Made by a program: the position numbers and the translations under genes. Shown piece after piece: positions 20,981-30,326 of a DNA stretch of 64,000 nucleotides; position 1 is the first letter of the stretch; every line of letters starts with the position of its first letter. This stretch comes from Takakia lepidozioides (lineage: Eukaryota; Streptophyta; Takakiopsida; Takakiales; Takakiaceae). The notes under the pieces were generated by a model, which searched no databases, was not told where the DNA came from, and was given only the letters and a program-made list of their open reading frames with translations. Location: positions 36,038,042 to 36,102,041 of the forward strand of contig CM060734.1 in NCBI GenBank assembly GCA_030704615.1, read 5' to 3'.

Positions 20981-21804
20981 CGGTGGACATGACTAGAGGT
21001 AGCTAACAAGACATGGGAGGCCAAGCTCATAGGAGTCAATACACGAGATCCCAGGCTCAAGTTCACAGGTTGCAAGACGGCGACTAACGATGGGGCAACT
21101 CTTGCACCCGGCCTTTTGATCTATCGAGTTTGAGTGTAGTAGGGATAGTGGTGGAGGACTTAGTGAGGCTACGGTCACTATTACATCTTGTGGCTATCTG
21201 GACTTAGAGGGACCTAAGCACCAGCTAGGGGGGCGATTGTGGTGGACTAGTGACTGCCATAATGGGCAGCCTAGCGATTGACTAGTGGCAGCCTAGTGGT
21301 TGGACTAGTGGTGGACTAGTGGTATACTAGTGTGTGGTGTGCACATGTGTTGTGTGGTTTTGGACAGCGATGTAGTTGTGTAGCGATATATATGCGCACG
21401 ACAGCTGTCAAGTTATTTCACTATCAGTGTGAAACTAGCTAGGAAATAGGTAGCTTTTACATATTGACATTTGGGATTGGCCCAAATGTCAATTCAGGGG
21501 TCAAGGCAGATTTAGGCCCTGGAGTTATTATCTTCACGACAAGCGCGGGAGGCTCATCTTTCTCGAGTTGAGCCTCACCGCGCCTAGCTATGGCGCCGTA
21601 GTGTGGATTCCCCATGGCGTGGGGTGCACTTGACTTGACTTGTATTTGAGTGATGAGGTTATATATGCATGAGTTTATGCTTCAGCTTTGTGTGGTTGGA
21701 CTAGTGGTGGACTAGTGGTATACTAGTGTGTGGTATGCACATGTGTTGTGTGGTTTTGGACAGCGATGTAGTTGTGTAGCGATATATATGCGCACGGCAA
21801 CTCT

Positions 21805-22140
21805 CATTTGGTATTGCATCCTCTCTGCCAACCGGGACGGTTGAGGCAATGAGTGTCGGGGGCGAGCACATGATCATGGAGTGCAAACACCCATGGCAGA
21901 TGTGGGATGAGATGCAGAAAGAGAAAGTCATTGGATATCTCAGGGAGCAATATGAGGAGTGAGGAGAGCCATACATAGAGAATCAGTTGGAGGCCAAGGT
22001 GGCCAACACTACTGAAGAGGTTGAGGATGTTTCTTTCGCAGAGGATGTTCTCAAGGTGGCTATGACGGAGCAAGTGGAGGCTACGCCACAGTCAAGGTGG
22101 GCGGACAAGGCCCAAGAGGTTGTTATCTAGCAATCAAATG
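21805..22140 (+). pseudogene. Pol linker of retroelement 2, right part
   Basis: This continues the frame interrupted at 18877 (SFGIASSLPTGTVEAM, then HPWQMWDEMQKEKVIGYL) up to a stop near 21960. It links the protease end to the reverse transcriptase and supports the nested insertion. The 21970-22140 part is acidic and degenerate. Confidence 0.65.
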
Positions 22141-22142
22141 AT

Positions 22143-23597
22143 GTGTCTCCTACCTCCAAGCCTGGTGTACCCAAGGTTGCCGTCACTGAGGACAATTGGG
22201 AACCAGATGTTGGACCTATAGTCACCGGAGGAGAGAGACGGAGGATCCAGCGATTTCTAAGGGCTTATAGAAATTGCTTTGTCTTCGGTTTGAAGGATTT
22301 GGGGAGTTTGAAAGGCCAGGAGATTCGTATTGATTTGGCAAGTGACATGCCAATTTTTTGAAGGCCCTATAGGTATAGTGATATGGAGAGGTATTTGATC
22401 CAGTCACGGACTATGGAGTTGTTCGAAGCTGGATTGGTGGAGTTGTCAGGCGGGGAGTATACCTCGGCAACAGTGATGCCAGCTAAGAAGGATATCTATG
22501 GCAATTGGACAGAAATGAGGATGTGTGGGGACTACCATCCTATGAACCGTTAGACTAAGTCCGATAGATATGTCATGCCAACTCTAGATGAGATCTTTGA
22601 TGCCATTGGACATGCAAAGGTGTTTGGCACATTGGACTTGCGATCTGGTTACCACCAGTTGCCAATCAAAAAGGCTGACAAGCAAAAGACGGCATTATGG
22701 GGGATTGACCAACATGAGAATGATTGCTTGTACCAATGGCGGTTCCTACCGTTTGGGTTGAAGAATGCTCCTACAGAGTTTCAGAGGGTCATCGATAGAA
22801 TTCTTGCGGGGCTAGACTTCGCTCGGTGCTACATTGATAACATCATCATCTTTAGTGCTACGATTGAGGAGCACGTCGAGAGACATCTTCAGATGGTATT
22901 TGAGTGTTTGAGAGCGCATGGGTTGAAATTGCACCCTGGGAAGTGCAAGTTCTTCCACAACCAGATTGAGTATTTGGGCCACATGATATACCCTGGAGGA
23001 TTGGGTGTTCAAAAGACGAAGGTAGAGGCCATAACACGCATTCCAAGCCCCATAGATATTAGCAGAGTTCGTGCTTTCATGGGGTTGGCAAACTACTATC
23101 GATGGTTTGTCAAGGGATTTAGCAGCATTGCAAAGGCTGTTACCAAATTGACCAAGGTGGATCAGGAGTGGCAGTGGGAGGAGGAGCAGGAGGAAGCTTT
23201 TGAGGAATTCAAGGCTCGATTGACTTCTGTACCTATTCTGAGGCGGCCTATTCGGGGGCGGCCTTTCCAGCTACATACTGATTAGAGTATACTGGGGATT
23301 GAAGCAGTGCTCACACAGGTGGATGATGAGGGAAGAGAGCTCGTAGTGACATATGTCAGCCGCTGGAACAATGATACCGAGGCGAAGTATAGCTCATATG
23401 AAGGGGAGTGTCTAGCTGCAGTATGTGCAGTGACACATTTCAGATGCTACCTTATGACAACCTCTTCACCCTTGTCAGGGATCACCAACCATTTGAAGTG
23501 GTTGATGGAATCAGACAAGCTTACATGGAAGCTTGCACGGTGGGCACTTATGCTTCAAGAGTACAACTTCCAGGTGTTGCATCGAGTTGGTAATTAA
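22143..23597 (+). pseudogene. Reverse transcriptase/RNase H relic of retroelement 2
   Basis: Segments at 22143-22361, 22370-22555, 22575-23285 and 23290-23597 together give a Ty3-type reverse transcriptase: FGTLDLRSGYHQLPIKKADK (first catalytic Asp), FLPFGLKNAPTEFQRVID, and the active-site box as YIDN instead of YIDD. This is followed by the thumb, LANYYRWFVKGFS and RNase H start FQLHTD. In-frame stops lie near 22360, 22553 and 23284. The last catalytic Asp to Asn change and the stops mean it is inactive. Confidence 0.92.
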
Positions 23598-23849
23598 TCG
23601 GAATGCAAATGGGTTGAGTCGTAATCCATGCACGAGCGAGCATGACGATACTGGAGCTCGGTGACATTTTGGGGTGCGGCACACTCATAGTATGCTACAA
23701 GGACAGTACTAGTGGCGGGGCCCGCACACGGATGTGCAACAGTTAGTGGCAAAGTACATGGTGTGTGATAGAGTGCGGGCTTCTATTAATGCACCTACTC
23801 CACAATTGCATCCTTTACCCATTATGGGTTTGGGCTATCGTTAGAGTCT

Positions 23850-24450
23850 TGACTTCGTAGGCCCATAGCCACTAACGCTTCGCCATAACAAGTTTGTGCT
23901 GGTGATGGTGGAACATTTTTCCAAGTGGATTGAACTGGTGGCATTGCCTGACAAGGCAAGTGAGGGGGCTGCGTATGCATTCTTAGATCGAGTACTTAGC
24001 CAATTTGGTGCTCCAGCCGAGGTACTCACGGACCAGGGGAGAAAATTCTTGGAGGAGTTTCAGGCTTTGTGTCAGCAAACCTTGATAGAATACCACACTA
24101 CTTCTCGGGATCATCCCGAGGCTGATTGCTTGGCCGAGAGAGTTGTTCAAAAAGTTAAGAGGGGTTTGCGAAAGTATGGCTTGCAGAAGGGACACATGGG
24201 AGATTGAGGCCTTCAGCGGCCTTGGTTGGCTATGGGCTATAGGTTCAACAAACAAACGTCACTAGCCTCATTCTCACCTTACTTTCTTCTCTTTGGTCAA
24301 GAGCCAGATTTGCCTCCATTTATTCGCAGGGCGACTACAATAGTCATCAACCTTGATGATCAGGATGTGTGCACACAAGCATGTGCCCAGCGGGCAGAGT
24401 TGTTCAAGAGAGTCATGCCTATGGCTTTTGAGAACCTTGCTATTACCTAA
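23850..24450 (+). pseudogene. DDE integrase relic of retroelement 2
   Basis: It is homologous to the element 1 integrase. It shows SLDFVGP (first Asp), EVLTDQGRKFLEEFQALC (second Asp) and CLAERVVQKVKRGLRKYG (Glu), then SFSPYFLLFGQEPDLPPF in a second frame after a stop at about 24207. Divergence from element 1 is moderate, supporting two related but separate families. Confidence 0.88.
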
Positions 24451-24639
24451 TACCGAGACACATTGAGGTATGCCACTATTCGTGGAGGGGGATGTCGTCT
24501 AGTAGTTCGGCGTTTCCATCTTGGGAACTATGTGTATCTGCAGCAGATAGCACCAACGACCTTGGATGTCACAGCAGGGTGTGTGATTCTAAGGGTTTAG
24601 GAGGTGTTGTCTTCAGGAGTGTTGATTCTGGAGGGTCAA

Positions 24640-25411
24640 GATAGCATGGTATGTAAGGACCATGTGCACAATTGTGCGCCATGTCACCTTCCACATGTGG
24701 ATAGGAGGATAGATCCCAACCAGTGTTGGACTGGTATATAGGTGAAGGACTGGTATAAAGTACTGGTATATGCACTGGTATTCGATACCAGACCAGTCTG
24801 GTATCGTTTGGGAGAATACTTGGTCATATACCAGACCAGGCTAGTATCAGTTTTTTCATACCAGCCACAATACCAGTACTCCCCCACAGTCTACCTCATT
24901 TACTCTGGTATGTATACCATATTAATTTATGTGTACATTTGCCTATACATTTGTATTTATATATATTTACTTCTAAAGCCATCTTGAATTACAAGTTTAT
25001 CAAATAACAAATATCAAGTGAAAATAAAAAAATACACATAAAGGATGATCCCAAAGTTGATACCTCATACCAGCTGGTATTGTGGTCATGATACTCATAC
25101 GCATACCAGTATTTGGACAAATATACATCCACCATTATATAGACCAGACTGGTATGAAAACTTGTGATACGCCTGGTACCAGGACCAGACTGGTATGTAA
25201 AAAACTTGATACCAGTCCAACACTGATCCCAACCTTGTTGTGGTACCTGCAGGGTTGCGTTGCATGCTATGTGGGCATGCTGGTGGTGCCGCAACCATAT
25301 TGGTGTGTGGTAAATGCTCAAGGGGGTGACACATGGGACGCTTGACACCGCCACTTGAGGAGGTTCCTAGTGGAGAATGGTTGTGTCCACGATGCCTTGG
25401 ACAGAGGTAGT
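24640..25411 (+). pseudogene. PHD finger region of retroelement 2, split by a MITE
   Basis: Before the MITE the frame reads HNCAPCHLPHVDRRIDPN. After it, it continues LVVVPAGLRCMLCG, then LVCGKCSRG, HMG and LTPPLEEVPSGEWLCPRC (25255-25396). Six of the PHD ligands and the His are present; the Trp before the His is a stop and one Cys is Arg. Together with the element 1 copy it defines a C4HC3 finger at the C-terminus of the polyprotein, where chromoviruses carry a chromodomain. Confidence 0.75.
24721..25225. mobile_element. hAT-type MITE, perfect TIRs, 8-bp target duplication
   Basis: The ends are CAGTGTTGGACTGGTAT and its exact reverse complement. The 8-bp duplication atcccaac lies at 24713-24720 and 25226-25233. 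The 505-bp interior is full of actggtat/ataccagt words and has no transposase. It sits in the PHD region of retroelement 2, so it arrived after that element. Decayed relatives lie at 12591-12835 and about 41403-41900. Confidence 0.93.
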
Positions 25412-25665
25412 TGGGCATGATAGTGGTGAGGTTGACAAGTGATCCAAGGTCTAACTAACGGGAGTTCAATGCCATGACACCCAGTTGAGGCCATGGATTG
25501 CAGGAAGGCGAGTAACAATGGAACTACTTTTGCACCCGGCCTCTTGATCCATTTACTTTAGAATTGGAACATGTGCGATTGAAGAGCAAGCGATGATCTT
25601 ATTGAGATGGATACTTGTCAGCTATCCGGTTTTAGAGGGACCTAATCATCAGCTAGGGGGGCGAT

Positions 25666-26204
25666 TGTGGCATATCTTTCTGGGATTGTGTGCTTAGAAT
25701 GTATGGTAGACAACGAAGTATGTTGTGGTACAATGCTTAGGTGCACGACAGCTGTCATGGTTTTAGTCATGGTTAACTAGAATTACCTACTTCTAGTTAG
25801 CTAAGTTATTTTGGATATTTATAATTGTATTTTGTGTGTTGGGACTTCATTTGGTCTCACATGCCAAGTGAGGTGTCAAACCTCACTTGGGACATAGGGA
25901 TGGGTTCTCCCCTTGTGAGTGTTGAGGAGGGCTCATCTTCTTGTAGTTGAGCCTCCATGAGCCTCTCTCACCTCCATAGCTCTAGGTATTGAGACGGAGT
26001 GTGTTGAGGGCTTTGTAGGGTGGATTCCCTTAGCAAAGGTGCCCTTGGTTTAACTTAGTTTATGTGATTGAGTGGATTCATGAGTGGAGTGTTTCCATTG
26101 TGTTCACTTTCATTATCATTGTGGCATAGCTTTCTAGGATTGTGTGCTTAGAATGTATGGTGGACAATGATGTATGTTGTGGCACGATGCTTAGGTGCAC
26201 GACA
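25666..26204 (+). repeat. Right terminal A2-B2-A2' block of retroelement 2
   Basis: A2 is 25666-25750 and starts TGTGGCATATCTTTC directly after the polypurine tract. B2 (25753-26119) starts TGTCATGG. A2' (26120-26204) repeats A2 with a few changes and ends GTGCACGACA. Joining the right end (GACA) to the left end (TGTC) with the two bases GC between them gives the palindrome seen at 25747-25756. Confidence 0.88.
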
Positions 26205-26400
26205 TATCCAACCATCACAGGCAAGCATCAGTAACTACACTTCTGCCTGACGGATGCTACATTGCATACCCCAGCTGATTTGGTTTAGGGAAATAGGAAA
26301 TAAGAGGGCAGATAACATTTTAGGAACTAGAGAAAGAAAAGAAAACAATTTATAGAGGAACAGGTCTGTGCAGGTAATGACATATGAGTTAGAGAGGGTA
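26205..26400. other. Flank of retroelement 2, nothing recognised
   Basis: Short unassigned sequence lies between the right end of retroelement 2 and the relic gene that follows. Confidence 0.3.
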
Positions 26401-27112
26401 CAAAAACAGACCATGTGGTGAAGAACAAAGCCAAGGCCTTCCTCAGGGGTCTTGGGAGGTATGATGAGCTCTCATTTCTCAAAAAACAGCAATGGTGCAT
26501 CCAAAAACTTTTCTGGTGCAAACCACCTAAAAGAAAGTGCCCACATCAAACTCCCTGCTGCCGAAAGACCTGGAAGTAATACATGCTCATATCTGGACAT
26601 ATTCTCTAACGAACGACCAAATGGTCAAATACAGAAAAGACAACCCCTGATATCCACCTTGCTAGCCACTAAAGCATGAACTTGATAGAAGGAATCATAC
26701 AGGTGATACCTAAATTGAATTCCAATGGCTGCATTACGCCTAGACACTAGCAAAATTTGGGGCCACTAGATTAACTCTTGCAAGGCCCTTGAAGTCAAGT
26801 GTATGTGAAACATCAGTGCACGGCTTAGATTATTATATTCACATCCCAAGCTAGCATATACAATCGTCTCAGGGTAGCTCTGGATAACCAGTGACTCCGA
26901 ATACCCAACGAGAATGCAGGGTTCAAAGTCGATGCTTACTAGTGGCCAGTGTTGACAATGAGGACATGGTGGCTATGTGGAGCTTTCGCCCATGTGCTTT
27001 GTGGGACATCAACATCAACTCGAAACCCTTTCTTATAACCCAGTTTCTCCAGCTCCCCACCGCTTTCATTCACCTCCCATCTAAGGCACTCCCACCAATT
27101 GAAAAGCAGTTC
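26400..27112 (-). pseudogene. Trichome-birefringence-like (TBL/PMR5 family) gene relic, two exons
   Basis: On the minus strand 26955-27110 reads GFRVDVDVPQSTWAKAPHS then VLIVNTGH, the conserved block of TBL polysaccharide O-acetyltransferases. After an acceptor (ctttcttttag) near 26530, the next block reads WFAPEKFLDAPLLFFEK and then, across a TGA, ELIIPPKTPEEGLGFVLHHM, matching the family region after NTGHWW. Two lesions are visible: the codon spanning the splice junction would be TAG where Trp is expected, and the Gly after LFFEK is TGA. Upstream exons with the GDS motif were not found. The identification rests on recalled family motifs. Confidence 0.55.
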
Positions 27113-27657
27113 TATTTCTCCGGACTTTTTCTTTGTCTCATGCTAATGAGGAACCTGAAAAGGTATCAAACAGGTCAAATCTTGTAGAATGTAAAGGGAA
27201 AGCTTGTGTTGGCCAAGGCCACCCTTCAGCCAGATTGATTGTGATGATACTTACATCCTTCCACAGCCCGTGTTTGACCAAACTCAGGCTTCTCATCATA
27301 AACTGTAATTCTACCAGAATTTGGACTCCAGTGTTGAAAATTCAATAAAGCTCCAAAGCTCACTCCAGAATGCGAGCCATATTCTGATATCCATCCACCA
27401 TCTCATTGTGCTTAGGTGTTCTATGCTTATTGCTTGGCCTACATGCAAAGACCATTGAAACATAAATCTAAAGCAGCTCCGGAATGCAGATATAGACTTC
27501 CCCTAAAATCTCCCCTCTCCGTCTCTCTGCCTACAGTGGTGTGACTAGCACTGCAATAAGAGAAGATGTTTTACCAAGGCTCCCGCCAACAGTACCCCAA
27601 TTCACTGTCTTCAGATTTTGTTGGCTGTGAACGAGCACCTCGTGATTCTTGGTTGAG
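27113..27657. other. Unassigned, possibly more of the relic gene
   Basis: The minus strand at 27255-27400 gives a stop-free stretch (contains SFGALLNFQHWSPNSGRITV). A degenerate second copy of part of it (gcattcyggag...) lies at about 27440-27480. No family was recognised. Confidence 0.3.
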
Positions 27658-27673
27658 TTTCTATACCCTGATA

Positions 27674-27812
27674 CCCTCTTACGAGCGGTTGTGGGTTCAA
27701 ACCACCCTGTTGGTTGTTACAAAGGTGTCCACCTTCCTACCGGAAGATGGCAGCCTTTTTGGGTCAAGTGACACCATAAGTTACGCTTGCTTCGGCAACG
27801 CGTCCACCTTTC
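27674..27812 (+). mobile_element. SINE, 5'-short variant with 16-bp target duplication
   Basis: It matches the SINE family from box B (gtgggttcaaaccac) onward but lacks the box A part. It ends in gcttgcttcggcaacgcgtc rather than a TA tail. The duplication tttctataccctgata (27658-27673) recurs as tttctataccttgata (27813-27828). The same alternative 3' end occurs at 54045-54127, so this is a subfamily. Confidence 0.85.
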
Positions 27813-27828
27813 TTTCTATACCTTGATA

Positions 27829-28879
27829 GTCAAAACCCCACTAGCTCCTGCCAGGTTATACCCAAACAAAAATATGCCCTCAAGGGTGGGTCATTGTCAA
27901 GTTTTGTAAGGCACAGCCAACACATCTCTCCCTGCCCTTTATCCATCCCGCACTGTGCCTGGAAATTGTGGCTTTGTAGTGCCTAGATAGAACAGCAACG
28001 TCTTCGATCAAGCCATGAGCTTATGAGCAGGGATAATATGTTTTGCATCTTTTTCGATTTCAAAGGATTTGTGTGCGGTATGAGCCAACTCTAACCATAT
28101 AGCAAGCCAGGTGGGTATTGACCCCCAAATGTCCCAAAGACAAACTGAGTAACTCTCTCAAATGTAATGAACGAAAGAAGAGAAAATCCACTGTACGTTC
28201 CTCAGCCCATGTGTACACATCGACAGCAAGCTGCTTCGCCAAACCGCGCCGTTAATTTCAACTGGTATGAGGCCCATATGGAGCCCGGACTGCTGCGAGG
28301 TACAAATTAATGATAGTGCCCAACCACTGTCACCTAGGGACACCAAGAATAAATTGTATATTCAACCTTTGAGCCTCCCTGAAGCCTTCTTCCTTTTGCT
28401 GGTCCTAGTTGCCACCAGCCCCAGCTAGCCTCTACTGCCAACACCCCATAGTGAGCCTCCCCTACCGCCACCTCTTCCTCCTGCTGGTCCTTGTAGCCGG
28501 CCTCACGTTCTCTTATAAGTTATTCTCTCCTCCCTCTGGCCCTCACTGCAAAGTTAGAGTCGCTCATGAACTCAACTAGTGAGGCACTACCTGATCCTAC
28601 CCCCATTCCACTCGCCTACCTCCATTCTATAACATTCCATCCCGCCACAACCTTTACTAGCCAAATCTGGCGCATGGAGAGGGGAAGAGGCTTTTATTTA
28701 CGCAGCAGCTGGCGTCATATATATATATATATATATATATGTCGCATGGAGTGCATGTGGACCCCACATGCAATAGCTATATGGGGCTACATGCAACCAG
28801 CCACCCTTGTTCAAACAAGTGATGAAGGGCATGGGGCTTTTTGTCGATTTTATGTTTTGAAGGATTGGAGTACATATTC
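27829..28879. other. Intergenic, simple repeats
   Basis: No gene was recognised. A TA microsatellite at about 28720-28740 follows aagaggcttttatttacgc...ggcgtcatata. That resembles tails at about 53218-53262, 53570-53610 and 53818-53860, suggesting a second short interspersed family with the same 3' end as the SINE. Confidence 0.4.
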
Positions 28880-28889
28880 ACAATTAGGG

Positions 28890-29064
28890 GACAACCAAGT
28901 TGTAGCCCAGTGGTAATGGGCACATACCACCTCGGAAGTGGTTGTGGGTTCAATCCATTGGTGGCACAAAGGTGTCCACCTTCTTGCTGGAAGCCAGTAG
29001 CCCTTTGGGGTCAAGAGACACCATGATTTACGCTTCCTTCAGGAGACATCATATATTATATTAT
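28890..29064 (+). mobile_element. tRNA-derived SINE, near full length, inserted in repeat R1
   Basis: This is the best-preserved copy: box A TAGCCCAGTGGTAATGGG (28903-28920), box B GTGGGTTCAATCC (about 28943), the conserved body, and a TATATTATAT tail. The target duplication acaattaggg lies at 28880-28889 and 29065-29074. The right flank continues as repeat R1 (acaattagggacacataga), so the SINE landed in an R1 copy. Confidence 0.9.
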
Positions 29065-29074
29065 ACAATTAGGG

Positions 29075-29916
29075 ACACATAGATGATGCTCTCTGAAAAT
29101 TTCAGAGTGAAGGACCTAAAATTTAGGGGGGGGGGGGGGCTTTGTATGTGAATTTTGTGGCCCGCGTAGATTTCCCCAATTTGCTGAAGCGAACCAAGGC
29201 TCCTAAAATGTCTAGAAATTCTATTTGGAATCCAAATTCCTACGGTCAGTCTATGCTTTGCTCCAATGTAAAGTACACTGCCAAAACAATTCTGGTTAAG
29301 AGCAAATTTCTAGGTTGGATGGGCATGTTTTGAAACACCTTCCAGCTTGCCATGTTGGTAGTTGACCAACCCCCTAGGCTGCCACGTTGGCGGTAAACCG
29401 ACTTGGACACCACTATAATCCGGTACCCTTGGTTTTCATGTGCCGTTTGTTGGAGCATGTAGAGGACAACGATGCCTACATTTTTCATTCAGACCGCACG
29501 TTCAAGTTACAGCATGGATGAAAAATGACGTGACCCGGGTCGCATCGTCGTTTAGGGGTTAAAAGTACGGAAAGAAAGTGACTGCAGAGTGACACTGAAC
29601 CAGGTGCCACACTAGCGTGACTAGCAGGTGTTGGTTTGGTGAACATAGCATGAGACATAGCATGAGAGGGGGGGGGGGACCGCATGAGCGCAATCCACAA
29701 TTAGTATGTTTGCAAACAAAAAAACAAGTCTTAGACAGACAGCTGGATTAATAGGATATGGTCCATGAATATATTTTAAACATATTACCATGCACCTTAA
29801 TTCATAGGAAAGAAGGGTTAGGCCCTTTCAAACCTTGGCAACCCATGTTTGTGCAATCAAACACTTAACCAATCCTAACCATTTATTTGCCAAAATATCA
29901 AACCCCCACAAACTTA
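29075..29916. other. R1 fragment then unassigned DNA
   Basis: 29065-29125 is an R1 fragment (gctctctgaaaatttcagag). G runs occur at about 29128-29140 and 29667-29676. The frame at 29142-29333 has no recognisable domain. Nothing else is supported. Confidence 0.4.
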
Positions 29917-30323
29917 GACCATCCCCACTGGTGGCTCGGTATAAGGGTACATCAATTGCCTTTTATTGAGGCATGTGCAGAGCGCGCAAGAAGATGGGTG
30001 TGCCTACAGGCGGAATGCTCCCCACCGCTGCATGGCAAATCTCACGCCAACCTCCCGCCTCAACCTCTCGCTCGCCAGCGTCTCACGTGTGGGATGCTCG
30101 CTTGACTCCAGATACTGGCTTGACTCGTCTAACGTTGACTTGCGTGAGTCATAACGGCCCGGAAGGACACGGCAACGTTCGGGGTCCGCAGCCAATTTGG
30201 AGCGAAAGGAACCTTACCGCGCGTTGTAACGTGCACCGGTGGGGCATGGTTTTTGTGGATTTTCTCCCTGACACGGAACTTTGCCGCTTCCGTAGCTGAT
30301 AGCAGGCCCTGGTGGGGATGCTC
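29917..30323. mobile_element. PIF/Harbinger-type MITE
   Basis: The left end is gaccatccccactggtgg; the right end, reverse-complemented, is gagcatccccaccagggc. A TTA target duplication lies at 29914-29916 and 30324-30326, as expected for PIF/Harbinger. The 407-bp element is GC-richer than its surroundings and has no transposase. Frames inside are short and not meaningful. Confidence 0.8.
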
Positions 30324-30326
30324 TTA

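Larger units (their letters stand above)
18878..21799 (+). mobile_element. Ty3-type retroelement 1, nested, split terminal direct repeats
   Basis: It is flanked by a perfect 5-bp target duplication, ACTCT, at 18873-18877 and 21800-21804. Left block B1 is 18878-19160. The right end has a polypurine tract (aggggggcgat, 21227-21237), then A1 (21238-21403), B1 (21406-21690) and A1' (21691-21799). A1' lacks about 57 bp of A1 between short actagtgg repeats. A1 meets B1 at GACAGCTGTC (21400-21409), the same palindrome as in element 2. The two B1 copies differ at roughly one base in eight. Internally only a GC-rich block, an integrase and a PHD finger remain; protease, reverse transcriptase and RNase H are absent. 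It is non-autonomous and old. Confidence 0.85.
16391..26204 (+). mobile_element. Ty3-type retroelement 2 with split terminal direct repeats
   Basis: The left terminal block B2 (16392-16816) starts TGTCATGGTTTTAG. At the right end a polypurine tract (agctaggggggcgat, 25651-25665) is followed by A2 (25666-25750), the palindrome GACAGCTGTC (25747-25756), a second B2 (25753-26119) and A2' (26120-26204). A2 and A2' are both 85 bp. The left end has no A block. Internal relics in order are: protease-like (18000-18206), pol linker, reverse transcriptase/RNase H (22143-23597), DDE integrase (about 23850-24450) and a PHD finger (25255-25396). Element 1 and a hAT MITE are inserted inside. A candidate 5-bp duplication, CATAT (16386-16390 and 26203-26207), overlaps the terminal CA, so the exact ends are uncertain by 1-2 bp. 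Many stops show it is dead. A gag zinc knuckle was not found. Confidence 0.8.

Noticed and set aside
21238-21799. A-B-A' read as a chance tandem LTR-LTR with a truncated second copy
   Set aside because: It would need the same break point in two diverged elements, plus matching loss of A at both left ends. The perfect ACTCT duplication marks the outer ends as true insertion ends.
25666-26204. A-B-A' read as a small TRIM-type retrotransposon
   Set aside because: The interior B has no polypurine tract before A', and B also occurs alone at the far left end of the element, which a TRIM inserted at the right end would not explain.
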